Assembly: GCA_020466095.1 (NCBI GenBank) | Contig: CM035806.1 | Span: 15,620,224 to 15,684,223, forward strand | DNA from: Chlorops oryzae | Lineage: Eukaryota; Arthropoda; Insecta; Diptera; Chloropidae | Reading direction: 5' to 3' | DNA length: 64,000 nt | In this document: piece after piece, positions 9,578 through 20,280 of the stretch | Numbering within the stretch: the first letter of the stretch is position 1 | Layout: each line of letters opens with the position of its first letter | Translations under genes and position numbers: made by a program | The notes under the pieces: generated by a model | Databases searched by the model: none | Told to the model about the DNA's origin: nothing | The model's input: the letters and a program-made list of their open reading frames with translations, nothing else

Positions 9578-12500
9578 TTCGAAATAAGCGAGAAATAAGT
9601 TAATGACTTTGAAGCTATAAGGAAGTCAGGGCGCTGATGTGTGATCAATCGATTTTCATAAATCGTGATTTTGTACGAAATTATTAGCATTTATTTATTT
9701 ATTAATTTTACGAATTAGAAATTCTAACAATATTATTCGAATTCCCCAAATTACGGAGCACTGGCACTACACACATCGAAGCGATACCTACTCTCGTTAG
9801 CATAACCTTGAGGACATAAAAAAAATTAAACTAAAATACTTAAGGACAAGAAATTTTTGATTTTAATTATTAACAGTTATTCGAAGGAAAAATTTCGAAA
9901 AAATCACTTTTGATTTTAACAATTTTTGGCCGCAAGCGCGACACTGTGCGACGCGTCGGTAGGTACTTTTGGGCTTTTGTTGTGGGCTGAGTTGAATTTA
10001 AATTTCGTTAGCGCAAACTTTCGGCCATTGTCGTTGCAGGTAATTCCTGTTTTATTCAGTGCCTTTTTAATTTCTTTTGCTCGATTTGAGAAAAGGTGAG
10101 GAATTGGTGTTTTTTTTTCTTCTTTTTTTTTGCTTTTTTTTTGGATAATAAATGCTCTCTCCCTTGTTGGAATGCTGGAATGGATCGTACTGTGTAGATT
10201 CGTGGGGTAAATGCCATTGACGCAGGGAATATTTTTGAGTACCTTTCACTGGGGATTAAGGGGGCATTTTGTGTCCGAACAAATATTCTTTTTCCTTGCC
10301 ATTTACACACCTAAACTAAAGGTCACACAGTGCTCCCATTTAAAGAGTTTGTACAAACAAGAAGAAGAGTATTTTTCTCTGTTGGAAACTATTTTTATAA
10401 AAATACAAAAAAAAAAAATGGTCCCGAAGACAATATTCGCAGGAGTGGAGAAAATGTTTCTCCTAACTAAATCAACCATTCAAAGGGGTCGGAGGTTGGA
10501 CAAAATCGCGCCTTAGGGATTTGAGCACAGGTCATCAGGAAGTGATATCGAATAGAGTCAAATTTATTTATTGAGCATCGCTTTTCCACAAACCGCCAGC
10601 CTGGAAAGTCCGTCCCTCTTCAAAAAGCCACAACGAACTTCCTGTATGTTTCTCCTAATTCGAAATACACATTTTTGCGAAATGTCGCATCAACGTTTTG
10701 TTGCTCTTGTTTTATGCATGCAGAAATTCGATAAACCATTTAACCCTCGAAACTTGAATAATCAAATTTAATATGCGCGAAAATGCACAGTTTTTCCAAC
10801 AGATAAAATTCATTAAAAATTTACGATTAAGTAGACGCCTTCATATCGTCCGCCCGCCCCCGCCCTTTTTATTTTTCTTGTGCTGTGTCGAAACTTTCAA
10901 GAGACGACACTAAACAACTTAGAAGAAATGATCGAGAAATAAAGGAGAAAAAAAAATGTTAAAGCGGATTCGAAATCATAAAGGGATGGACAAAAAAAAA
11001 AAAAAAGAAGAGAAATAATAAGCGCTTAAACGCCAGCAGAGGAAAATGCGAAATAACAATAATCATAGCGTATATAGCGAAGTTAGTCGACAAGAAAAAC
11101 GCAGGAAAACTATGTTGAAGTATAAGTTCAGTTCAAGAGAGCATTGGGGAAAAACTTTGCAATGAAAACATTGCTCCATTCTTTTCTGGCTTTCTTGCTT
11201 TCCTTCAATGAAATCATTGTCGGCGCGACTTTTCAGTGTTTTTAGTACTCTTTGGGTGAGATTTCAACCCTTGAGCTGATGCGTGTTGACAATATACCGC
11301 TTCTGTTCGCTTTCCCCCCCGCCCATGTCAACCTGTCCCACTCGCACTCTCTCACTCCTACAGCCATCTGAGTTATGTTGAGATAAAAATATAAAAAGCA
11401 CGAATAGTTTTTCTCGCTGCTTTGATTGAAAGAAAATGGAAAATGGTTGAGAAAAAGTTTATAAAAATTATAAAAAACTTTTCCCCAAGATGATTCTAAA
11501 TGGTTTTTGTGCTGAAGAAGTTGAAAAGTATTTTTATCAAAATATGTAAGGAAAAAAAAAAATGAAATGGAATGGAATGAAAAAAACAAAAAACCGAGGA
11601 AAAAATATTCCAAAAGAAGTCATAAAAATGAAATGATGACAGCTCTTGAGAGAAGTTTATTTCGCAATGACTAATGCGAAAAACATAAGATTGGCAAGTA
11701 AAGCGAAAGGAGAACCAGAAAAAAGCAAAAGGCAATGAAATTCCTTGAATTGCTTTTCATACAATCGGGAAAAGATTTTCTAAACGATCAAGTTAGTAAT
11801 CAAAACCAAAAACACTGTTTCCAGTTTCGGGGAGTCTCCCCTAAATTAAAAGCCATTTATGATCTGCAATCTAAAGGCAGGGCAGAAAAGTGTTCAGGAA
11901 AAATTTTGAATTTTGGATTCATTTTTAAGCCTTTCAGGGCAATATTCCACTAAAAATCTGGCAACAGTGACCAAAACATCGGTACGCCTTACAGCCAGAA
12001 TGTGTCGAAGTACTTGAAAGAAAAAACCCAAAGCCCTTCAAATAATTTCGGCCATGACGACCATGCTCATAGCTCACATACCGTGCAAAGGTTTCATTAA
12101 AGCAGGAATTATCACGCTATCTTTTACCCAGTTTCCCGCACTTCAATTATCCATGAGGTTCATCAAACGTAAATGCGGTCAAAATTTCAAGGTATTTAGC
12201 TCAGTATTTGTTGAACGGATCGATTGACGGAAGATAGTTTCTTATTGGATTCAGTTTATATTTACCTCCAGCTGTTACACAGGATCCATACAGAATCGTT
12301 ATAACAGGGGAACAGAAAATATTTAAATTCAACACCTATATGTATGCTTTTGAATATTTCAAAACCAATTAATATCATTAAACGGCCTTAAAAGTAAAGC
12401 TTGCCATAAGGTCACGCAGCCAGGGCCTCCAGATAGTTTATAATATTAATTATGCTCTATATTTGTAAATAAAATAATTTAAAAAAAAAGTAGAGCTTAA

Positions 12501-12652
12501 TTAGGCCTACAAGAATATTAAATCCTTGTCATTAAATGGACAAAATGCAAAAGAACGAATAGATATCAGACTGTCAGAAGTATAATTAATATAATATATA
12601 TTATATATAAGCATACTCTTAGGTGCTGAATTTAAAAAGTTTTTGTTGCCTG
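9578..12652. other. Non-coding DNA, no gene seen
   Basis: AT-rich, with a CpG-containing patch at 9930-10000 ('cgcgacactgtgcgacgcgtcgg'-like) and A/T runs. Open frames of 60-123 codons occur on both strands around 10.0-11.9 kb, but they are Phe/Lys-rich and lack domains. No RNA gene or terminal repeat was recognised. Confidence 0.5.
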
Positions 12653-12883
12653 ACATATCAACCGGACGGACGGCCTCTGCACCGTACTTGGCTGGGATGC
12701 CAATTGACGAAGTGAGAGGCCCTGAGTTCGACTCCCAGCACAGGTCGTGGTCGTGCTGTTTTGTTTTTTTGTTTTTCTCTTTGGCTTACCATTTTTCTTG
12801 GTATCACAAAGGGGCCATGAGGCCTTAGTGTGTCAACCTTAATGGTTGCAGCCACATTAACCTAACCTTACCTACATATCAAC
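12653..12883 (+). mobile_element. tRNA-derived SINE (family A, copy 2) with 10-bp target duplication
   Basis: The body at 12663-12873 is bounded by a perfect direct repeat, ACATATCAAC, at 12653-12662 and 12874-12883. It has a box A-like stretch (accgtacttggctgg), box B (GTTCGACTCCCAG, about 12727-12739), the same body as copy 1 ('tggtatcacaaaggggcc', 'gtgtcaaccttaatgg'), and a short tail 'taacctaaccttacc'. The TSD and tRNA head are hallmarks of a Pol III-transcribed SINE mobilised by a LINE. The short open frame at 12643-12828 is a by-product. Confidence 0.9.
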
Positions 12884-13069
12884 AAGCCATATTACATATA
12901 TGCGTATGAATCTATATAAATTTGAATTTTTTTATAAAATGTACACGAATTGGCCCCGACTGAGTTATCCAACTTACGCCATTCAGGTGGTAAAATCGAT
13001 TTAATGACCAGTGCGAAGAGAAACGTGGTACATTTAGGCACTAGCACTGCAAAAAAGAGAACTTAGAGC

Positions 13070-13422
13070 GGCACCCAACTGGGAATATACTGAAAAAAAT
13101 TGTTAAAATTTTATTTTGAGTTTTGTGAAAAAAATTTTCTCAGTGTAAAATTAAAAAAAAAATTTTTTTGATTTCCTAATATATTAGCAATTGGCCAACG
13201 TTTGTTTCATCTTCTTATCTTAACTAGTTTTTGAGATATAAAATTTGGAAAAAAAGGCTTATTAAAAAAGGATTTACAAGGATATCTCAAGGACTATTCA
13301 ACATGTAAACCTAAAAAGTGGTTCCTACAGTGTTTTTAGATGGCACCGATCGAAAAATCAACAAAAAATTAAAAATCCTTTCAGGGTGGCGCAAGCCTTT
13401 CCTGAACCGGCCAGACCCTTTT
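13070..13422 (+). repeat. Dispersed repeat R (copy 1)
   Basis: About 350 bp homologous in the same orientation to 39999-40343. Shared landmarks are 'ttttgtgaaaaaa', 'attagcaattggccaacgtt', 'aaggatatctcaaggact', 'cagtgtttttagat', 'cgaaaaatcaacaaaa' and 'ccagaccctttt'. A weaker third trace is near 14093-14160. No clear TIRs or coding capacity were seen. It may be an internal part of an old transposon. Confidence 0.8.
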
Positions 13423-14384
13423 ATTAAACATTTTTGATGCAACTGAAGTCACAGTTGTAATAAATTCAGACAGTGAGGAAGATTAAATAATCCTGGTATT
13501 TTTTTTTTAAATGCAGGGGTGAATTTTTCTCTAGTTCCAGGTAAACAGATAGATCGATTTGGTTCACTTTCGGGTTTTATTGCTTTGTTTACATATTTCA
13601 TAGATTATTTGCTTTGAAATTTTTATTTGGGTTGGATTTTTCAGTGGAATAAGGGAATATTTGGACTGTGGTTAGATTTTTCTGTAGGATTAAGCAATTT
13701 TTTATTCTTCTTTGTTGTTTGTTACACAAATTCATATGATATGACTATACGAAAAAATCATATTGATGCATACCAATCACAGGTATACCCGAGAAGTATG
13801 CAACATTTGTTTTAACTTGCCGATTTTAAGGATGTTCCACCCGACTGAGCGTATTGAAACTTAGCACACTTAATCTTAGCATAAAACTCTATTTTTGACA
13901 ATTTTAATTAGGTTTGTCACACAACTCCAACAACAACAACAACAAAAAAAAAAATGGAAAAATACCCTTCCACGGGAGCATGTATTGGTTTTAGCAAAAC
14001 TGCCCGAAAAATATTTTTCTAATATTTTTTGAGTAATTTTCTATATATAGGCTTTTGAATGAACATTCTATCTTTATAGCTGTCTTAGATATGATTTTTT
14101 AAAAGTTTTCTCTAAAAAAACCCCCTTTTTCAAGGATACTCAAGGACTATTGAAGATCGAGAGCGAAAACTTCGAGAAAATTAAATAGTTTGCATTTACC
14201 TTAACAGTAGGACAGATAAAGTTGAAATCGGCTTCTGGGGCAGATTCACTATGCTCATAGTGCTATACCCTTAAACCCATTACTTCCCATTACATACATA
14301 CATACATAGATGCTCAATTCGAAATCTGGCTATGCTTAGCTGAAAAATTCGGTTTCTAATTGTTTGGAATGTTAATGTTTCCTC

Positions 14385-14526
14385 CGTGGCTCTGGGAGTG
14401 TGTAGGGGATGCGTGCTATGCTATTGATCCCGGGGTCCGAGGCTCGATTCCCGGCCCAGGCGAAAACGGAGTGTAGTGTTCTAAGCCTAGCACTGGTTTT
14501 TCAAAAAAAGCATTTAAAGGCCACAC
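14385..14526 (+). mobile_element. tRNA-derived SINE (family B, copy 1)
   Basis: It contains a good box B (GGCTCGATTCCCGG, about 14441-14454) preceded by a tRNA-like 5' region. It then has 'caggcgaaaacggagtgtag' and 'aagcctagcactgg', which recur on the minus strand at 19248-19325. A TIR element (14529-15397) is inserted at its 3' side. Box A is weak, so I rely on box B and the second copy. Confidence 0.65.
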
Positions 14527-14859
14527 TACACCGAGAGAAAAAGGTAGTTATATTAACTGAAAAAGCAGGTTAAAATAACCGAGTTCACCGTTAATTCTTA
14601 GCTTATGTGTAGTAGCGGTCGATTCAACAGTACAAATACAGTCAATAGGGATATAACTACCTGATGGTTGATATAACTGTCTCGCGGTTAAATCAACTGT
14701 CACCAGCGACTGGGGAAAAAAAATTTATTTTTTGCTTTGACTTTTTTTTACCTTCTTTTATTAATATTTTTTTTTTTTTTTTATTAAATTATTATATTTT
14801 TTATTTATTTATTTGTTTCTTTTTAAATCTTTTTCTCTTTCATCTCTTTAAATTTTCTC

Positions 14860-14935
14860 GCCTCGGCCGAGCCTTGAACCGCAGACCACCACTTCGCTGG
14901 GCGAACGTCTTAACCATTACGCTAAACGAACGAAT
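14860..14935 (-). other. tRNA-like module 1 inside a TIR element
   Basis: Read on the minus strand it contains a box A match (TAGCGTAATGG) and a box B match (GGTTCAAGGCT) about 40 bp apart, in tRNA-like spacing. The putative acceptor and anticodon stems pair poorly, so it is not called a functional tRNA. It could act as an internal Pol III promoter or be a captured SINE head. Confidence 0.55.
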
Positions 14936-15133
14936 TTAATTTGTTTGTCAAAACGCTCACTTGAGCTTATGGTTGCAAAATTTTTTGCTTGAAAATGAAC
15001 CATTAAAAAAAATTAAATAAATTAAAATCTTAAAAATTTAGGAGAAAATTTTTGACTTAAAAAACAACTACACTCATAACAAAAAAAAAAAAACTGTAAT
15101 TAAAAAAAAAAATCCAGAAAAATTCCCGCCGCC

Positions 15134-15198
15134 AGCAGGGATTGAACCCCGAATCTCACGACGGTCAACTCACAGCTTAAACAACTGAGCTGTTGAAA
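15134..15198 (-). other. tRNA-like module 2 inside a TIR element
   Basis: Read on the minus strand: a box A-like stretch (CAGCTCAGTTGTTTAAGC) and a canonical box B (GGTTCAATCCC) about 35 bp apart. The sequence differs from module 1, so the two were acquired separately or have diverged a lot. Cloverleaf pairing is incomplete and no full tRNA is called. Confidence 0.55.
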
Positions 15199-15676
15199 AC
15201 TCCGGAGACCGTTGATCAGAATGCGAAGTTATACGTCTAAGTGAACGAAAGCGAATTTGAACATAAAAAGTGACTACTTTTCAACTGTTGATTTGACTTC
15301 CTTTTTCAGTGCATTTAACGGGGAATACAGTTAATTTGACCACTCTTACTTTAACTGTTCTAAGTGGTTGATTTAACAGTTCTTATTTCTCTCGGTGTAC
15401 ATAATTAGACAATACACTCACACAAACACAAAGCTCAAGTGGTATCACAAGTGGCAACCCAATATACATATAGTACATACCTACATACATAAGGTTTCCT
15501 CTAATTAAACCCTTTTGTTAGTGACAAGGTATCCGGTAGCTTTTTCGTTTTCAAATGATTTTGTTTGTTTGTTTTTTTTTTTTTTTTGTGTACTAGGAGG
15601 GGGTCTATAAAACTGAAAGTCAGGGAGAATATATTCTGTTATATTTTCTGCATATTAATGGCAAATTCTCATTAAC

Positions 15677-15850
15677 AGTCGAAACTCTCTATAACGAACT
15701 TCTCTATAACATATAAATTTCTCTCAATAGCGAGTCTTCTTGAATGTTTTTTCACTACAGTACCTCTTTTTTAGTGCGCTGTTTCTCCTTGCAACGAATT
15801 CTTTCTATAACAAATTTTTTCTCCGGTCCCTTGAAATTCTTTATAGATAT
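15677..15850 (+). repeat. pogo/Tigger-like terminal relic
   Basis: It begins CAGTCGAAACTCTCTATAAC and repeats 'ctctataacgaa'-type units ('ctctataac', 'caatagcgagtc', 'gcaacgaattctttctat'). Pogo/Tigger transposons are known for ends of this style. Similar blocks lie at 19430-19571, 42200-42300 and 62396-62541. No transposase remnant is visible. Confidence 0.45.
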
Positions 15851-18675
15851 ATTTATATAATAGCATAATAGAATAATGTGGCGATATCTAACAAACTTCT
15901 TTCTGACAGTCCTGGGCGCGAGGCTGTCGGAGGTCGCCGACATAGCTTCTCACTCTATTGAATGTGTTCTCTTATCACTCACATAAGAGTTTAAGTATTT
16001 GGTTTTTATTTACGGTGCGCTTTTAACCTTTAAAATTTAACAACAACAAAAAAGACAAAAATTAATTTTAATACAATGCGATCGGAGGTAATGGGTTAAT
16101 GAAATTCAATGGAAAAACTTGATCTAACTACATAAACTATTTCATGTTCTTTCAAGGCTTCGCCGCTTTCTCATATATATTAAAAATGGAATGAAATGAA
16201 AACAATAGGAAAACATTTGCAGGTCTTCAGGTCTAGCGAACATAAATCCACACGCACAGGCACCCACATAGTTGATGAGCTAGCAACAAGAGATATAAAT
16301 AAAAAATAAATAGCAATAAATTCGTAATACTGTCAACAGGCAAAGGCATTTCAAGAAATTTATGACATTATACCATACTCACTAAAACAACAGAAACAAA
16401 TAACAAACAGAAACAGAAACAGTAACAGTAACAGAAACTGAAAGAGCAGCAGAAAAAGAAAAGGAAATCCTTAACAAAATTAAGAAATACCTACAGGTGT
16501 GGTCTTCTGTATGAGTTCTGTTGCCAATTCAAGCTGAATTTTCATGCCTTACAAGATAAGAAAAAAAAAACAAAAAACGAAGTGAAATAAAATAAAATCA
16601 AAATAAATCAAGAAATTAAGCTACAAGGATAGGCAACAGTTGCGACCCAAAAGTAATAATAACGAACAAAAACAAAACTTGTCATCAGTAATAAAATACG
16701 AAGCCAATACTTCCGCCACGATAATATATAAAAAAAAAAAAAAAAAAATAAACACAAAGAAATAATATTGTGAAGTGCAAAAGAATGTGGAAAAATCACA
16801 GCATGACTCGACTAAAATCCAACTCAATTATGTGTGCATTAAAATCAGTCATAAATTCGCTTAACTTCATTAGGAGATATGAAATATTTGAAGGAATTTC
16901 TAAGAATAATGTACATAGCTTTCTTCCTTCAATACATATTTGATACACACACTCAGGCATAAGCACAATAAATAAAAAATAAAAATAAAATACACACGGA
17001 CGCACAGGTGAATACACACACGGACGCACACATTTCTGTAGAAGAACTATAGAAGAGAGTGTCGTATGGGCTTTCGTTTAATATGAATTCGAATAGAAAA
17101 TAGTAAAACGGAAAATAATAAACATTCTTCGGAATACATTGGAATTCTCGGTAGTAAAATGGCCTAAAAATTAAAAGGTCACGCAAAGAACTATTTTATG
17201 ATAGAAACGACAATTCGTTGACGTGTGATTATAATAATAACACGACATCACGGCAGAAAAGTATTCGAAAAGAGCGAAGGAGTGAAAGAAGAGACAGAAC
17301 GGAAAAAGGAAAGGATCAGAACGACAACGAAATGAAATCGAATGGAAAGGAAATGAAAGGAAAGGAAAGCAATGGTAAGGTAAGGTAAATAAGCTTAAAG
17401 AAAGTAAAGTAAGGGAAGGGAAAGGAAAGCAAAGGAATGCTAAGAAATGAAATAAAAAGAAATATGTTGCATAATAGTATATCGTGTTTCATGAGGAAAA
17501 TTAATAGGAAGAATATGTGAAGGTTCGTGGAAATGAAAGAAATCTGCTCAAAGCCTTAAGGAATTTCAACAAATTTTTAATTAATGGAACAACTGGTTGA
17601 TTTAAAGTGACAATTAATTTAAACTCGGACTTTTTCCCATGGAGAAAACTAAATTTTTTTTTAACATGGCAATGTCCAACGGCAAAGTCAATTGTCTGAA
17701 TCTGCATATCTTTTAAATTAGTTAAATATCAATTTATTGTAAATTTAACTTATTTTTGTTTTTCTTTTAATGATTTCAAAGTTGTTTCTTTCAAGTTAAT
17801 TGAGAAAATTACACAGACCCAAAAAGATCACATAAAATATCTTATAAATCAGAACAAAGCTTAGAAGATTTTCCATCTTGTTTTTCCAAGAAAAGGTCCA
17901 TCTTAAGGGGAGGAATTCCTTTTCAATATAATTACGATAATTCTTCGTAGAAGTAAGAAGGAATTCTTTAAAAAAAAAGAGAACGCCTAACAATCTGATG
18001 TCGGTGATTTCAAATCCCCGTTCAGGAAAGCGTTTTTTTTTTTTTTTTTGTGAAAAAGGAGATAATATATGTATGTACCTAACATCGAAATCATAATTAA
18101 CAAACTTAGAGGAATAGACTTTCAACCAAATTTTTGATTCAAAAGAAAAGTTCCATTTGAACTTTTAGGAGTTTTTCAAAGAGCTTGTGCATGACGTTTT
18201 TGAAGAATGGATGGAAACTTCACTGTGTGATTGGCTGCATTCTTTTCTCATCCAAGAGATTATCAAATTTTTCCCTAGTATTTAAGATTAACCTGCCTCT
18301 TTCAAATCCCAATTTTTCCATATAATGCATAGGAATTCATACGAATTAAAAATAAAAGACATCGCTTGTACTTAGTAGAAATAGCGCTAATAAATTACCC
18401 GTTTGGAAGTCACCAGGGCTCGATATATCGTTTTGTAACAGACAATTGACTGATTCCAAAATGTTTCTACTTTGGTCACTGTGTTGAACCCTCTTTTGAC
18501 TGAAATTGAAATACAATTTCAAATGGAAATGATGGAAGCGAAAAAAACAAAAACCAATTTCAGATTTCTTTTCACATAAAATTTAAAAAATTCTTTAGAA
18601 TTGTACACAAACTGTATGTATGTGTGTATTTTGCTGTGGGGTTTTCTTGTGTTTGTGTGAGTGTATTGTATTATA
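15851..18675. other. Non-coding DNA with purine-rich stretch
   Basis: AT-rich. A purine-rich tract at about 17270-17450 is built of ggaaag/aaatg/ggtaa units. Several short frames on the minus strand (16.6-17.2 kb) are Phe/Tyr-rich and not convincing. A weak box B-like 'gatttcaaatccccg' sits at about 18006 before a T-run at 18033, but without a matching box A. Confidence 0.5.
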
Positions 18676-19228
18676 CCAGCGGGAAATGTCCCGCGGACAT
18701 CCCTAATGATGTCCTAGTGACTTCGGAGCCGGAATGCATGCTATTTCCGGTGACACTTTGTATGACATTTACACAGGAGCTGACAGAGACTTCATCGGTG
18801 ACATTGTCATGCTAGAGTGTGCGATGGCAAAAAAAAGCATTTGAGACCAGCACATTTTGCTCTTTTCTCTCTAAATGTCAATTTATATTTAAAGAAACCA
18901 GTTTGATAACTCTCTTCTTTGCCCTTTCTTTGGATATTTCGCAATTTTTAAAAAATCTATTTTTAACAATTTTTGTTCGACTCAGTCAGGGATCGAACCC
19001 GCGATCTTCGGATTCTGAGTCGAGCACTCATCATCTACACCACTTCATGCTAACGTCCAACTGACTTAAACCTTATTTAAATATCAGTAGCCAATGAGAG
19101 TCAAGCACATGAACAGCATCCCTCCACGATGACATGTCCTCTAAGATGTCACACATGACAATGGCACCTATATTTCATCGATGACATCACTGATGACATT
19201 GTCATGCAGGAGATAATGTCCCGCTGGG
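18676..19228. mobile_element. TIR element, CCCAGCGGG family (copy X3), carrying a tRNA-like module
   Basis: The left end is CCAGCGGGAAATGTCCCGCG and the right end is ATTATCTC-free 'aatgtcccgctggg', ending at 19228. ATTATA is found on both sides (before 18676 and just after 19228), consistent with a ~6-bp duplication if one C is missing on the left. The ends are rich in self-complementary 'gatgacat/atgtcatc' units. Homology to X1 (2472-2761) covers the ends, while the middle holds a tRNA-like segment at 18979-19052 that X1 lacks. No transposase frame is present. Confidence 0.7.
18979..19052 (-). other. tRNA-like module inside X3
   Basis: On the minus strand it reads box A-like (GTGGTGTAGATGATGAG) and a canonical box B (GGGTTCGATCCC) with tRNA-like spacing, with 'CTCAGAA' where the anticodon loop would be. 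The stems are only partly complementary, so it is not a functional tRNA gene. It is either a SINE head inserted into the element or a captured internal promoter. Confidence 0.6.
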
Positions 19229-19247
19229 ATTATATTGTGTGCCCCTA

Positions 19248-19325
19248 ACATGCACATGAGTGCTAGGCTTGTAACACTACACTCCGTTTTCGCCTGTGCC
19301 GGAATCGAGCCTCGAATACAAACTG
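19248..19325 (-). mobile_element. tRNA-derived SINE fragment (family B, copy 2)
   Basis: On the minus strand it shares box B (GGCTCGATTCCGG), 'caggcgaaaacggagtgtag' and 'aagcctagcact' with 14385-14526. The tRNA 5' half is missing, so it is a 5'-truncated copy. It sits 20 bp from the right end of X3. Confidence 0.65.
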
Positions 19326-19429
19326 TTAACAACAAAAAATTATAAGGGCACACTTACTGTTTTTTTTAAAATTTTTATTTTTTATTTATTTTTTTACAAA
19401 AATGTTTCTTGAGCATTAATGCCAATAAC

Positions 19430-19571
19430 AGAATGTCTGCTATAGATGATACATAAATGTATCGTATATAGCAGATTGTCTACTATATGCTATATATTTC
19501 TATAAAAGAAATGGTATACAACAGACAGATTTTCCGATCCCTTGAAGTCTGTTATAAACAGTCTTGACTGT
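19430..19571 (-). repeat. pogo/Tigger-like terminal relic
   Basis: On the minus strand it starts CAGTCAAGACTGTTTATAAC next to a TA and continues with 'agacttcaagggatc' and repeated 'ctgctatatac' units. The 'gatcccttgaa' segment also matches the block near 15820. No coding sequence is present. Confidence 0.45.
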
Positions 19572-19789
19572 AATATCGTTTTATAGATTTCCCTTTCTTC
19601 ATACATAACATAACAAACATAAACTATTTTGCATTTTTTAATGCTTCGCTTAATATTCTTATCAGAAGAATATTTTTTCTTTAATTTGATTTTGGATCTG
19701 TGGTCATATCGCAGATTCTCGTGCATTGATTTGAGTGAATTTGCTTGGTGTGTAGGTTGTATGATTTCTTAGACTGCGAAAACATGTGG

Positions 19790-19861
19790 TCCTCGATAGT
19801 ATAGTGGTTAGTATCCCCGCCTGTCACGCGGGAGACCGGGGTTCAATTCCCCGTCGGGGAG
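19790..19861 (+). tRNA. tRNA-Asp: tRNA-Asp (anticodon GTC)
   Basis: A 72-nt cloverleaf. The acceptor stem TCCTCGA pairs with TCGGGGA, with discriminator G at 19861. Box A is TAGTATAGTGG and box B GGTTCAATTCC. The anticodon arm is CCTGTCACG, giving anticodon GTC (aspartate). The sequence is the classic insect tRNA-Asp type. The 3' end is followed by TTTT at 19873 and then a long T-run, the normal Pol III terminator. It is intact, with no intron, and is very likely functional. It faces a second copy at 20051-20122. Confidence 0.97.
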
Positions 19862-19872
19862 GAATCTATAAC

Positions 19873-19895
19873 CTTTTAATTTTTTTTTTTTTTTT
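19873..19895 (+). terminator. Pol III oligo-T terminator of the first tRNA-Asp
   Basis: TTTT begins 12 bases after the tRNA 3' end and is followed by an uninterrupted T-run. RNA polymerase III normally stops at four or more T residues on the non-template strand. Confidence 0.85.
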
Positions 19896-20010
19896 TATAT
19901 TTAATACATATTTAGAAAAATTTTTGAATAATAATAAATAATAATATATAAAATAAAATAAAATATAAAAAGGCTATAAAAATTTTTAACAAATTTTTTT
20001 ACTAAAATCG

Positions 20011-20020
20011 AAAAAAAAAA
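20011..20020 (-). terminator. Pol III oligo-T terminator of the second tRNA-Asp
   Basis: A run of ten A on the + strand reads as T10 on the minus strand, about 30 bases after the 3' end of the minus-strand tRNA. No earlier T4 run is seen. Confidence 0.75.
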
Positions 20021-20050
20021 TATCGGGACGTATTATATTCATAATCGTCT

Positions 20051-20122
20051 CTCCCCGGCGGGGAATTGAACCCCGGTCTCCCGCGTGACAGGCGGGGATA
20101 CTAACCACTATACTACCGAGGA
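20051..20122 (-). tRNA. tRNA-Asp: tRNA-Asp (anticodon GTC), convergent copy
   Basis: Same 72-nt tRNA as 19790-19861 on the opposite strand, 3' end facing 3' end, 189 bp apart. The two differ at acceptor pair 7:66: A-U in the first copy, G-C here (TCCTCGG/CCGGGGA). Both changes keep the stem paired, which argues that both genes have been under selection. Boxes A and B and the anticodon are unchanged. Confidence 0.97.
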
Positions 20123-20280
20123 CTTGGAGAGCGGGAGACTTTGACACTTACATTTATTTTCATACAAATCAACAGAACATTTTTTGCACTCGTAATTTTT
20201 CGAAAGCCCATTGGACGAACGAACGACCTTAGTTTTTTTTATTCCTGCTTATTGGTTATCGAAAAGCTTTCTGAATCTTT

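Larger units (their letters stand above)
14529..15397. mobile_element. TIR element (CACCGAGAGAAA ends, TA target) carrying two tRNA-like modules
   Basis: The left end is CACCGAGAGAAA at 14529 and the right end is TTTCTCTCGGTG, ending at 15397, with TA duplicated at 14527-14528 and 15398-15399. Next to both ends are repeated motifs of the type 'ggttgatttaactgtt' in both orientations. The interior contains two different tRNA-like segments on the minus strand (about 14860-14935 and 15134-15198). There is no transposase frame. The TA duplication suggests a Tc1/mariner-like MITE, but that is an inference. Related ends with the same internal motif occur at 44825-46794 and near 36477. Confidence 0.75.

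Noticed and set aside
14860..15198. Functional tRNA genes in the TIR element
   Set aside because: Box A/B motifs exist, but acceptor and anticodon stems do not pair well, so they are called tRNA-like modules only.
18006..18050. Possible further tRNA-like/SINE head before a T-run
   Set aside because: Only a box B-like stretch is visible; no box A at the right distance and no sister copy in the window.
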